Assembly: GCA_028713895.1 (NCBI GenBank)
Contig: JAQTNH010000001.1
Coordinates: 822,610-886,609 of the forward strand
Source of the DNA: Candidatus Nanoarchaeia archaeon
GTDB lineage: Archaea; Nanobdellota; Nanobdellia; CSSed11-243R1
Direction of reading: 5' to 3'
DNA length: 64,000 nucleotides
Below, one piece after another: positions 37,451 to 45,314 of the stretch. Position numbers and translations under genes: made by a program. Below the pieces are notes generated by a model. That model was not told where the DNA came from. It did not search any database and worked only from the letters and a program-made list of their open reading frames with translations. Position 1 is the stretch's first letter, and the number at the start of each line of letters is the position of its first letter.

Positions 37451-38505
37451 AGATTTACTTTGAGACATACGGCTGTGCAGCGAACAAGGCTGATGAGGCT
37501 GTTATGCGCACGCTGCTGAAAGGGCATGTGTTTGTTGATAGTTCTGATGATGCTGATTTAGTGATAATTCTGAGCTGCGGAGTAAAAGGCAGCACTGAAC
37601 ACAGGATAATGAGCAGGCTTTGGAACCTGAAAGGCAAAAAGGTTCTGGTAGGAGGCTGCCTTACAAAGATTGTTAAGAACCTTGGAAAGAAGTTCCCAGC
37701 ATTTTCGCTGATTGGGCCGGATGAAGTGCCGGACATAGCCGGAATTGTTTCAAAGATTGAAGCTGGCGAGAAAATAGTTGAGCTGAGCTCAAAGAAATGC
37801 TCCCATGTGGTTGCGGATATTTCAGACGAGACGCAGGCAATTAATATTTCCAGTGGCTGTTTGGGGAAATGTTCATACTGCGCCACCAAATTGGCGCGGG
37901 GAAATCTGCATTCGTACACTATTGAGGAGATTGTGGCTTCTGTAAAAAAGGCAGTTGCAAATGGCGCAAAAAAGATTCTGATAACTGCGCAGGACACTGG
38001 GTGCTATGGTTTGGATATTGGAACAAACCTTGCCGAACTTCTGAAAGAGATTCTTAAGATTGACGGGGACTACAAAATTCGTGTCGGGATGATGAACCCT
38101 TTTCATGCCGCAAAGATTGCAGATGAACTGATTGGGATTTACAAAAATCCGCATATTCTGAAGTTCATTCACATACCTGTACAGGCTGGAAACAACAAAG
38201 TCCTGAAGACAATGCGAAGGAACTATACTGTGAAGCAGTTTGAATCGCTGGTAAAGAAGCTGCGAAAGGGAATCCCGAACCTTTCAGTTGCAACAGACAT
38301 AATCTGCGGATTTCCAGGAGAGACAGACAAACAGTTCGATGACACTGTCAAACTGGTGAAGCGGCTGAAACCTGAAGTAATGAACCTGTCCAGGTTCCAT
38401 CTGCGCCCGGGAACTGAAGCACAAAAAATGAAACAAGTGCCAGCGTCGGTTATAATGAAGCGCTCGAAAATGCTGTTTGAGATTTACGGAAAACTCAAAT
38501 CGTAA
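37447..38505 (+). CDS. Threonylcarbamoyladenosine tRNA methylthiotransferase (radical SAM)
   Basis: FETYGCAANKADE, GCLGKCSYCATKLARG; start at ATG 37447 overlapping previous stop. Confidence 0.85.
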   Translation: MKIYFETYGCAANKADEAVMRTLLKGHVFVDSSDDADLVIILSCGVKGSTEHRIMSRLWNLKGKKVLVGGCLTKIVKNLGKKFPAFSLIGPDEVPDIAGIVSKIEAGEKIVELSSKKCSHVVADISDETQAINISSGCLGKCSYCATKLARGNLHSYTIEEIVASVKKAVANGAKKILITAQDTGCYGLDIGTNLAELLKEILKIDGDYKIRVGMMNPFHAAKIADELIGIYKNPHILKFIHIPVQAGNNKVLKTMRRNYTVKQFESLVKKLRKGIPNLSVATDIICGFPGETDKQFDDTVKLVKRLKPEVMNLSRFHLRPGTEAQKMKQVPASVIMKRSKMLFEIYGKLKS

Positions 38506-38555
38506 GCTTTATATATTCACACATATTACACATAATATATATAACGGAGGCAATT

Positions 38556-38777
38556 ATGGTAACACTTACTTTGGCAGTTTCAGAAGAACTCAAACACAAG
38601 ATGGAAAGATTTCCAGAGATGAACTGGTCTGAAATAGCAAGGCAGGCTTTTGCACAGAAGATAGAAGATTTGGAATTTTTGAGAAAGTTCAAGGAAAAAA
38701 GCAAATTAACCGAAGCCGAAGCTCTGAACTTAGGAAAAGAACTCAGCAAAAAACTCGCAAAACATTATGTTGCGTAA
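38556..38777 (+). CDS. VapB-like antitoxin
   Basis: Short ORF MVTLTLAVSEELKHKMERFPEMNWSEIARQAF directly upstream of PIN toxin. Confidence 0.7.
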   Translation: MVTLTLAVSEELKHKMERFPEMNWSEIARQAFAQKIEDLEFLRKFKEKSKLTEAEALNLGKELSKKLAKHYVA

Positions 38778-38785
38778 TGTGATTT

Positions 38786-39193
38786 TTGATGGACTTAGTT
38801 ATTGATGCAAATATCCTTTTTGCAGCTCTGATAAAGAGAGGCATCACTTCCGAACTGGTATTTTTGAACAGACTCTATGCGCCTGAATTCATTTTTGTTG
38901 AGTTCAGAAAATACAAAGGACTCATCCTTAGCAAAACAGAAAGAACTGAAGATGAATTTGAAAAGTTTATGGATTTACTTGAACGAAGGATAATTCTTGT
39001 TCCGCAGGAAGAGATTTTTCCTTTTCTGAAATCTGCTGAACAATTTTCTCCAGATACAAAAGATGTGCCCTACCTTGCGCTGGCATTAAAGCTTAGATGT
39101 GCAGTATGGTCAAATGACAAACCCCTAAAAGAAAAACAGAAAGTTGTAAAAATTTATTCCACATCTGATTTGGTAAAAATGTTTTCATCTTAA
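38786..39193 (+). CDS. PIN-domain toxin (VapC-like)
   Basis: DLVIDANILFAAL, DTKDVPYLALALKL. Confidence 0.8.
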   Translation: MMDLVIDANILFAALIKRGITSELVFLNRLYAPEFIFVEFRKYKGLILSKTERTEDEFEKFMDLLERRIILVPQEEIFPFLKSAEQFSPDTKDVPYLALALKLRCAVWSNDKPLKEKQKVVKIYSTSDLVKMFSS

Positions 39194-39256
39194 TCACGCA
39201 AGTAACTGGATTTCTGTGACAAAAGGAATTTAAGGGATTTTGGCTTTGAAGTTTAT

Positions 39257-39835
39257 ATGAAAACGATACGTTCTCACAAACAAACAACCCACAATATGTG
39301 CCCAACATGCAAACAGTACGTGTCATTTGATAAATTTCCCAAACTATACATTAAGGATTTTAAAAAACTAAAATTAAAGACACCAATACTCTACTCTGGT
39401 TTCTCAACTTTTTATGAGCCGGATACTAAAGGAAATTGTAATATTTTGCCAATAGATGTTTTTAACTTTTTTAGGAAGAATAAAAAAGCAGAGACATTTG
39501 AAAGCCCAAAAGGCTACTTTTGGTCATTAGAAATGGGCAGGCATGATGACAAAAAAGGGTACAGGCTGGTCGAAGATGTTACCAACAAAATTTTAGGATA
39601 CATAACTCCTTATATCAACAAACTGGAGCATTTAGTTGGAACTGAGGTTAAACCAAATGATTTGCTGCCTCAAGATAAGACAAGAAAATCATGCATACCC
39701 GAAACTTCGTATCATGTTGATTTAAATGCCTGCCCAGACTGCCCAAAGATTGAATTTACACTTTCTTCTGGACGCAGAGATAAAATCGATTTTGCAATAA
39801 TGTCGTATGATGGCAGATTTGAAAAACGAGTTTAA
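39257..39835 (+). CDS. Hypothetical protein, 192 aa, CxxC motifs
   Basis: CPTCKQYVSFDKF; NACPDCPKIEF. Confidence 0.6.
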   Translation: MKTIRSHKQTTHNMCPTCKQYVSFDKFPKLYIKDFKKLKLKTPILYSGFSTFYEPDTKGNCNILPIDVFNFFRKNKKAETFESPKGYFWSLEMGRHDDKKGYRLVEDVTNKILGYITPYINKLEHLVGTEVKPNDLLPQDKTRKSCIPETSYHVDLNACPDCPKIEFTLSSGRRDKIDFAIMSYDGRFEKRV

Positions 39836-39837
39836 AG

Positions 39838-40281
39838 ATGATTTTTATGGCAAAAATACATTCTTTTAAGCAGGCAATACAGATATTTAAAAAAGAGATA
39901 GGGCTGGAACTTGTCGTTAAAAAGCTTTCACCCGACTTTCCTGATAATGTTGAGGTTTTGCGGTTTTATGACCAGGGAAAGCTTTATGGCACAATGGTTT
40001 GTGTTGAAGGCGAAGAGGGCCTGGAATCGTGCTGTTATTACGGTAAACATCCCTTCCTTGATAAAACTCCAAAAGGCCACAGCATAGAGAAGTCGCTCCA
40101 GCTTATCATTGAATCTGCTGCAAAACCCGATTATCCCGAGCTTAAAGACCCTGAAATCTGCTATCTTCGCGGAGATTTCAATAATACAAAATTTCTTGGC
40201 ATTGACCTGTCCGAGGAAAAGGTATTTAGCACGGTGTCAGGCAAATATATGGATGAGCTAAAGAAGCTAAGAAAGCTTTAA
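39838..40281 (+). CDS. Hypothetical protein, 147 aa
   Basis: Clean ORF close to the upstream gene. Confidence 0.6.
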   Translation: MIFMAKIHSFKQAIQIFKKEIGLELVVKKLSPDFPDNVEVLRFYDQGKLYGTMVCVEGEEGLESCCYYGKHPFLDKTPKGHSIEKSLQLIIESAAKPDYPELKDPEICYLRGDFNNTKFLGIDLSEEKVFSTVSGKYMDELKKLRKL

Positions 40282-40318
40282 TAAATAGCTGAGATTTCTA
40301 TTTATTAGGTGTTAAAAA

Positions 40319-40978
40319 ATGAATGCAAACCCGTTTTTGTCAATTGTTCCGCGAAAAGGCGAGAAGATGTTCGGCATAAGCGAGAAGAACATACTGCTTA
40401 TGGCTGAAGGCGTTTCAAAAGGCAGGAAAATTTTGCTGATAAGCGGGGACTATGGCTCAGGCAAATCCCTTATCGCTGAAAAGATAGAGAAAAATATTGA
40501 CTCAAATGTCAAGATTGAGAAGTGGATGTTTACAGTTGACCTGGCAAACCAGCTGCGCTCGCTGCCAATTGAAGAGGCACTGAAGCGCAAGGTTGCGGTG
40601 TTCATTGACAGGTTTGAACTGTCTGACGTAATGGATGACACTTCGCTTATAAAAATCCTTAAACTGATTGTTGAAATAACCAAGATGGGCGTGAGTTTTA
40701 TAATAGACATAACCCCAAAAACGATAATGCGGCTTTATGACCTGAACCCAGAATTCAAGAACATATCCGAGCTTTATACTGTCAAGCCAATGATTTTCCA
40801 GGAAGTAAAAGAGCTGGTTTTATCGCGCCTGAATGAGATACGAACCACAAGAAGCAGTGATATCAGCCCGTTTACTGAAAGAGAGCTCATGGATATCTGG
40901 AAAAAGTCGCATGGCAATCCGCGAATGATTCTTTTGATTCTCGCAAACCTGTACGACATAAAGATGGCTGAGAGCTGA
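40319..40978 (+). CDS. Small AAA+ ATPase (Orc1/Cdc6-related?)
   Basis: Walker A ISGDYGSGKSLIAEK; VAVFIDRFEL; ends SHGNPRMILLILANL. Confidence 0.65.
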   Translation: MNANPFLSIVPRKGEKMFGISEKNILLMAEGVSKGRKILLISGDYGSGKSLIAEKIEKNIDSNVKIEKWMFTVDLANQLRSLPIEEALKRKVAVFIDRFELSDVMDDTSLIKILKLIVEITKMGVSFIIDITPKTIMRLYDLNPEFKNISELYTVKPMIFQEVKELVLSRLNEIRTTRSSDISPFTERELMDIWKKSHGNPRMILLILANLYDIKMAES

Positions 40979-40983
40979 AACAA

Positions 40984-41766
40984 ATGAAATACTCAGTCAT
41001 GACAGCGGTTATAATAATAGCACTGTTTCTTGCAACGCAGTTCGTGGGCTTGGCTGTTAACCATTACTACAACTCGCAGGAACTGCCGTTTGGTTTGAAG
41101 CCTCCTGAAGTTGAACAGAAATTCTCGCCATGGTTCTTTATCGGCGCGATTGCTGTTGTAACCCTAATTTTCTTTTTATTCAAGCACTTTAATCTTGAAC
41201 TGCTCCTCAAGCTGTGGTTTTTCAGCGCATTCACGCTGGGCATAGCTGTGACGCTGAGCGCATTTGTAGAGCCAGTATTCGCCTTTTTTGCCGCACTTGT
41301 GATTACGCTTTTGAGGTTTTACGAGCATGACATCTATACGCACAATCTTGCAGAAATTTTCCTTTACGGGGGGATAGTCTCGCTTTTTGTGCCGATACTG
41401 AACATATGGGGCGTCTTTATCCTGCTGGTTGTAATATCCGTGTACGATTTTGTTTCAGTATTCATGACAAAGCACATGGTACGGCTGGCACAAATGCAGG
41501 AAGGGCTTGGGATATTTACCGGCCTGGTTGTTTCGCACAAGAACGAAACTGCCATCCTTGGCGGCGGAGACATTGCATTTACAATGCTGTTCGCTGCAGT
41601 GCTGCTCAGGGATTTCGGGTTCCTGCCTGCGATGATGGCAGTATACGGCGCAGCGCTTGGGCTGATTGTCCTGATAATAATCGGAGAAAAGAAGAAATTT
41701 TATCCAGCAATGCCGTTTGTAACAATAGGCTCATTGCTGGCTTTTGGGATAAGTCTGATTTTGTAA
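40984..41766 (+). CDS. Presenilin/SPP-like intramembrane aspartyl protease
   Basis: Multi-TM; VVISVYDFVSVF (YD), ILGGGDIAFTMLF (GxGD), KFYPAMPFVTIG (PAL-like). Confidence 0.85.
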   Translation: MKYSVMTAVIIIALFLATQFVGLAVNHYYNSQELPFGLKPPEVEQKFSPWFFIGAIAVVTLIFFLFKHFNLELLLKLWFFSAFTLGIAVTLSAFVEPVFAFFAALVITLLRFYEHDIYTHNLAEIFLYGGIVSLFVPILNIWGVFILLVVISVYDFVSVFMTKHMVRLAQMQEGLGIFTGLVVSHKNETAILGGGDIAFTMLFAAVLLRDFGFLPAMMAVYGAALGLIVLIIIGEKKKFYPAMPFVTIGSLLAFGISLIL

Positions 41767-41967
41767 TTATCTTCTCTTATTTGCTTTCTTTTTCTTTAGT
41801 GCTGAAAGAAGCTCGTGCTCTGTCCTTAGCTCGATTCGCGCTACTTTTTCAATCAGATGCTCGATTTTCCTGTCCATCCCAATTATGTACTTCATTTCTA
41901 TAAGAACTCCAACGCTGATACCCACCATCAATCCGACTGCAGCAGGCATTGTCCATTCAAGTACCAT
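41767..41967 (-). CDS. Small membrane-anchored protein, 66 aa
   Basis: TM helix followed by charged coiled coil. Confidence 0.55.
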   Translation of the reverse strand: MVLEWTMPAAVGLMVGISVGVLIEMKYIIGMDRKIEHLIEKVARIELRTEHELLSALKKKKANKRR

Positions 41968-42022
41968 CTTATAATCACCTCATCTTGTTAATATTTTTAA
42001 ACTGCTGGGAGTATTTAAAGGT

Positions 42023-42065
42023 TTTCCGCCTTTTCTCTTTCGCAAAGAGAAAATGTAGGCTGCCA
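42023..42065. repeat. Hairpin element copy 1 (TTTCCGCC-[10-bp stem]-GTAGGCTGCCA)
   Basis: TTTCCGCC TTTTCTCTTT CGC AAAGAGAAAA TGTAGGCTGCCA, perfect stem; second copy at 45060. Confidence 0.7.
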
Positions 42066-42148
42066 CACAGAGATGTTACTTCTGCGCCCATCGACGAAGT
42101 CGCTGGGAAAGGGAAACAATTAATAACCTCCTTTCCTATCCTATTATT

Positions 42149-42625
42149 ATGCAGCGCAGGACAAAGGATGCATTTTTGTGGATAATGAGTATTCTGCACA
42201 GGCACAGGATTCCTTACAGGATATCCGGAGGGCTTGCCGCAAGGATTTACGGCTCAAAACGCAGGCTTGCGGACATTGACATAGACATTCCGGACAAAAT
42301 CCATGAAAACAGGATACTGTCTGAAGTCGGGGACTACATAATTTTCGGGCCGAAAAGGTATGTTGACCACCAGTTCGATTTGCTGCTTATGACGCTGAAA
42401 TACAAAGGCCAGAAGATTGACATCTGCGTGGGCGAACACGAAAAATTATTTGACCACGAGAAAAAAGAATGGGTTGCAAACAAAATAGACCTGTCAAAAC
42501 ATGTGGACAAAAAGGTTTATGGGCTTGTTGCTAGGGTAATACCCAAGAACGACCTGATTGCATACAAGCGCCTGATGGCGCGGAAAGTTGACATTGCGGA
42601 TGTTAAATGTCTTTTGAAAACATGA
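42149..42625 (+). CDS. Nucleotidyltransferase-like protein
   Basis: IPYRISGGLAARIYGSKRRLADIDIDIP. Confidence 0.65.
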   Translation: MQRRTKDAFLWIMSILHRHRIPYRISGGLAARIYGSKRRLADIDIDIPDKIHENRILSEVGDYIIFGPKRYVDHQFDLLLMTLKYKGQKIDICVGEHEKLFDHEKKEWVANKIDLSKHVDKKVYGLVARVIPKNDLIAYKRLMARKVDIADVKCLLKT

Positions 42626-43037
42626 AATTGCATTTTTCAAAGCCGTGCGACTCATAGAATTTGTGGGCTTCTTTTCTCCGGAAATCAGAATCGCACTCTA
42701 TCCGCTTGCATGCTTTTTTCTTTGCCAAATTTATGATTTCTTTCAGTAACTTTTTTCCGATTCCATACCCTCTGTACATTTTGTCCACTACCAATGTGTC
42801 TATATAGCATGAATTGCCTGTGTCCCAAAAGCTGTTTTTTATTGTGGCTGATGCGAAACCGATTGTCCTGCCATTGTAAACCGCAATTATGCAGTCCTGG
42901 CTCTTGTTTTTTAATGCTTTTGCAAAGGTCTTTTTCATCAGGTTTTTGTTAAATCGTTTATGCAGCCAGAGCTGCTTTAGCAGTGCGAATACTTCAGGAA
43001 AATCAGCAAGCGCTGGCTTGCGAATAAGAATTTTCAT
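42603..43037 (-). CDS. GNAT N-acetyltransferase
   Basis: YIDTLVVDKMYRGYGIGKKLLKEIINLA, FYESHGFEK. Confidence 0.85.
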   Translation of the reverse strand: MKILIRKPALADFPEVFALLKQLWLHKRFNKNLMKKTFAKALKNKSQDCIIAVYNGRTIGFASATIKNSFWDTGNSCYIDTLVVDKMYRGYGIGKKLLKEIINLAKKKACKRIECDSDFRRKEAHKFYESHGFEKCNFMFSKDI

Positions 43038-43579
43038 TTTTTAAGCCCCTCGTCCAGAATTGCGCTCTGGCCACTTTTGTCGCGGATAATCAGCGTGAAC
43101 TTCTTTTTTCCTTTTTTCATCTGCTGAAGACTTTTGAGGGTTTTTTCAATCTCTGCTTTTTTGTCAGGATGGTGGGCTTTGAACCCTCCGACAGTGTCAA
43201 TGATTCTGTCAAGCATTCCCTCAATGTTTGTGATGAATGCCTCAGAATCAGAACCCGGCTTTATAAGCAAGCCAATCTCCGGAATCTCAACAGTGGCGTT
43301 CTTGGACTTTACCAAGCGAAGCGACAGGTGGGATTCTTTTGAAACCGCCTTCTTGTGGAGCGCTGCAGCTTTCTTTTCCTCGACTGGAAGCACGTCGCTG
43401 GTTTTGTACTTACAGTTGCTGCAGCTTGCGAATGTTTCAAGAACTTCCCCGAAATAAGGGATTCTGTCCAGCCTCTGCATTACTGTAAATGTTTTCTCCT
43501 TGCAAACCGGACAAGAAATAAGAAAAGAAGATTCAAAGGGCTTAAATTTCTTCGTTCGTGTCGTCGCTGATTGTACCAT
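43034..43579 (-). CDS. ZPR1 zinc-finger domain protein
   Basis: CPVCKEKTFTVMQRLDRIPYFGEVLETFASCSNCKYKTSDV. Confidence 0.9.
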   Translation of the reverse strand: MVQSATTRTKKFKPFESSFLISCPVCKEKTFTVMQRLDRIPYFGEVLETFASCSNCKYKTSDVLPVEEKKAAALHKKAVSKESHLSLRLVKSKNATVEIPEIGLLIKPGSDSEAFITNIEGMLDRIIDTVGGFKAHHPDKKAEIEKTLKSLQQMKKGKKKFTLIIRDKSGQSAILDEGLKK

Positions 43580-43955
43580 CAGCTACACCTGATTCCCCTT
43601 TGAAAACCTCAATGAAGCTCGGCACTGCGATTATCCAGTCCTCATCAATTCCGACTATCTCGCCGTCAATTGCTTCACATGTTCTCTTGACCTTGCTGAT
43701 TGCCCTCTTAAGCTCGTTCATATCCTTGTCCTTAAGCGGCTTTATCTTTATCAGAGCAACTGTATAGCCCTCCCTGAGAGCGTCAATTACCCCTTTGATG
43801 TCAGCGAAGTCTGTAAGAATGAAGTATTTGACAAATATTTTGGCTGCCTTTTTCTTCATCTCACTAGGTTCCAATTCGATAAATTCTTCTTCAGCATTAC
43901 CTTTTTTTATTGTAACCTTGCCGGTTAACTTCTCCATAAAATCCTTGAATCCCAT
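43542..43955 (-). CDS. sepF: SepF-like cell division protein
   Basis: FIELEPSEMKKKAAKIFVKYFILTDFADIKGVIDALREGYTVALIKIKPL..GIDEDWIIAVPSF. Confidence 0.8.
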   Translation of the reverse strand: MGFKDFMEKLTGKVTIKKGNAEEEFIELEPSEMKKKAAKIFVKYFILTDFADIKGVIDALREGYTVALIKIKPLKDKDMNELKRAISKVKRTCEAIDGEIVGIDEDWIIAVPSFIEVFKGESGVADGTISDDTNEEI

Positions 43956-44037
43956 CAGATCCACCTCATACGTGTTATTATTAACCTACTTTGTGTTTTC
44001 TTATATACTTTATGAGTTAATAAATATTTCTTATTGG

Positions 44038-44301
44038 CTAGTGAAGAAGCCCTTCAAGCATCGAGACAATGCTCCAAATCTGGGTTCGTGTGTAAATAGG
44101 CATGTTCGGGTCTTCAGAGATTTCGTCAAGGAACTGGACAGCCTGGTCAATCCTTATGCTTAATTCCTCTTCATTGTCGCTAAGACTTGCTATTGACCGC
44201 TGTGCGCTCTCGCGGATATTCTTTGGAACTGTCTTGTCCTCAAGAATCTGAGTCAATAGTTCTACGATTGAGTTAACCTGTTCGTCTGCCACTGCCTTCA
44301 C
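44038..44301 (-). CDS. UPF0147 family protein
   Basis: ILEDKTVPKNIRESAQRSIASL..VQFLDEISEDPNMPIYTRTQIWSIVSMLE. Confidence 0.85.
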   Translation of the reverse strand: MKAVADEQVNSIVELLTQILEDKTVPKNIRESAQRSIASLSDNEEELSIRIDQAVQFLDEISEDPNMPIYTRTQIWSIVSMLEGLLH

Positions 44302-44631
44302 CTATTTTATGCTCTTTGCAAGTTTTTCCTGGAGTTTTTTTGCTTTGTCTGTGAGTTTTTCTACCTGTTTGTCAATTGAAGAAACCCGTAGGTTAAGCAG
44401 CTCTTCCTTTTCCTTCAGGCGCTTGTTAAGTTCGTCCTTTGATTTTTTGACAAGAATGTTTCCGACAACCTCGAATGCGTGGTCCTCTTTCATTGCTCCA
44501 AGCTCGGTTATGGAAGCGACTATTTCTGAGCCCTGAATCTGCATGTTCTGCTTCTGCATGAGCAGCATCTGCAGCTGTTGCTGTGTCTGCTGGAACTGCA
44601 TAATGTCTTCGTTGTCTGCTTTGTCGTTCAT
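44302..44631 (-). CDS. pfdB: Prefoldin subunit beta
   Basis: QFQQTQQQLQMLLMQKQNMQIQGSEI..ELGAM..AFEVVGNILVKKS. Confidence 0.85.
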   Translation of the reverse strand: MNDKADNEDIMQFQQTQQQLQMLLMQKQNMQIQGSEIVASITELGAMKEDHAFEVVGNILVKKSKDELNKRLKEKEELLNLRVSSIDKQVEKLTDKAKKLQEKLAKSIK

Positions 44632-44636
44632 TAGAA

Positions 44637-44774
44637 TCACCTTGCTTTAACTTTTTTTGATGTTTCAGGCCGCTTTTTGAAAATTACTTTTCCACCGCAG
44701 TATGGGCAGCGAATCCTTTTCGCTATATCCTCTGCAGTGATTTCTTTTCCGCACGCATAGCACATGTATTCCAT
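44637..44774 (-). CDS. rpoP: RNA polymerase subunit P
   Basis: MEYMCYACGKEITAEDIAKRIRCPYCGGKVIFKKRP; longer listed ORF is an over-extension. Confidence 0.85.
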   Translation of the reverse strand: MEYMCYACGKEITAEDIAKRIRCPYCGGKVIFKKRPETSKKVKAR

Positions 44775-44776
44775 GA

Positions 44777-45007
44777 TTAGTCCTCTACAGTTTCGGTAAA
44801 TATCGGCACATGGGTTCCGCCTGTGAATTTCGCCTTGCATTTGCTGCATTCCCAGATGCCTGCTGAGGCTCGTTTTATGCTCTTTTTCTTGCAGTACGGG
44901 CATTCCTTTGTTTTTTTAGCTGTAACCTTGAGAACTCTTGCCCGTATCTTTATCCCGTAGCGCGGACCGAATTTTCCGGTTATCCCGACTTTTTTGGTAT
45001 GAGCCAT
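44777..45007 (-). CDS. rpl37ae: Ribosomal protein eL43 (L37Ae)
   Basis: MAHTKKVGITGKFGPRYGIKIRARV..CPYCKKKSIKRASAGIWECSKCKAKFTGG. Confidence 0.95.
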   Translation of the reverse strand: MAHTKKVGITGKFGPRYGIKIRARVLKVTAKKTKECPYCKKKSIKRASAGIWECSKCKAKFTGGTHVPIFTETVED

Positions 45008-45059
45008 AATAAAACCTCTTTATTTGGATAACTAAGAAATTTTTTGTTGATTTATAAGC

Positions 45060-45096
45060 TTTCCGCCTTCTTTTGCGAAAAGAAGGTAGGCTGCCA
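45060..45096. repeat. Hairpin element copy 2
   Basis: TTTCCGCC TTCTTTT GCG AAAAGAA GGTAGGCTGCCA; same flanks as 42023 copy, different self-complementary stem. Confidence 0.7.
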
Positions 45097-45110
45097 AGAA
45101 AAGAAAAGAA

Positions 45111-45213
45111 TGGGGGTACCCAGATTTGAACTGGGGTCATAAGGTCCCAAACCTCACATACTAAGGCCAAGCTATACTATACCCTTGTGCCATAATGTTG
45201 TCATTGTGGTCCC
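45111..45213 (-). tRNA. tRNA-Pro(UGG) with 27-nt intron in acceptor stem (exons 45211-45213 and 45111-45183; intron 45184-45210)
   Basis: GGG|[intron]|GGTA TA GTAT..GTAT G TGAGG TTTGGGA CCTTA TGAC CCCAG TTCAAAT CTGGG TACCCCC A; splicing restores GGGGGTA/TACCCCC. Confidence 0.85.
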
Positions 45214-45314
45214 ACAGTAAGATGGCTTGGTTAAACTAAACAAAATCGAATGTTCTTTTAAACGTTTCTGTCCAGACAGTTAATAATTTATACCCTGCAA
45301 ATGTAAAAGTGATT

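Noticed and set aside
45111-45183. Treating tRNA-Pro as a pseudogene because of the mismatched 5' acceptor strand
   Set aside because: The bulge-helix-bulge and exact restoration of GGGGGTA by splicing explain the mismatch better.
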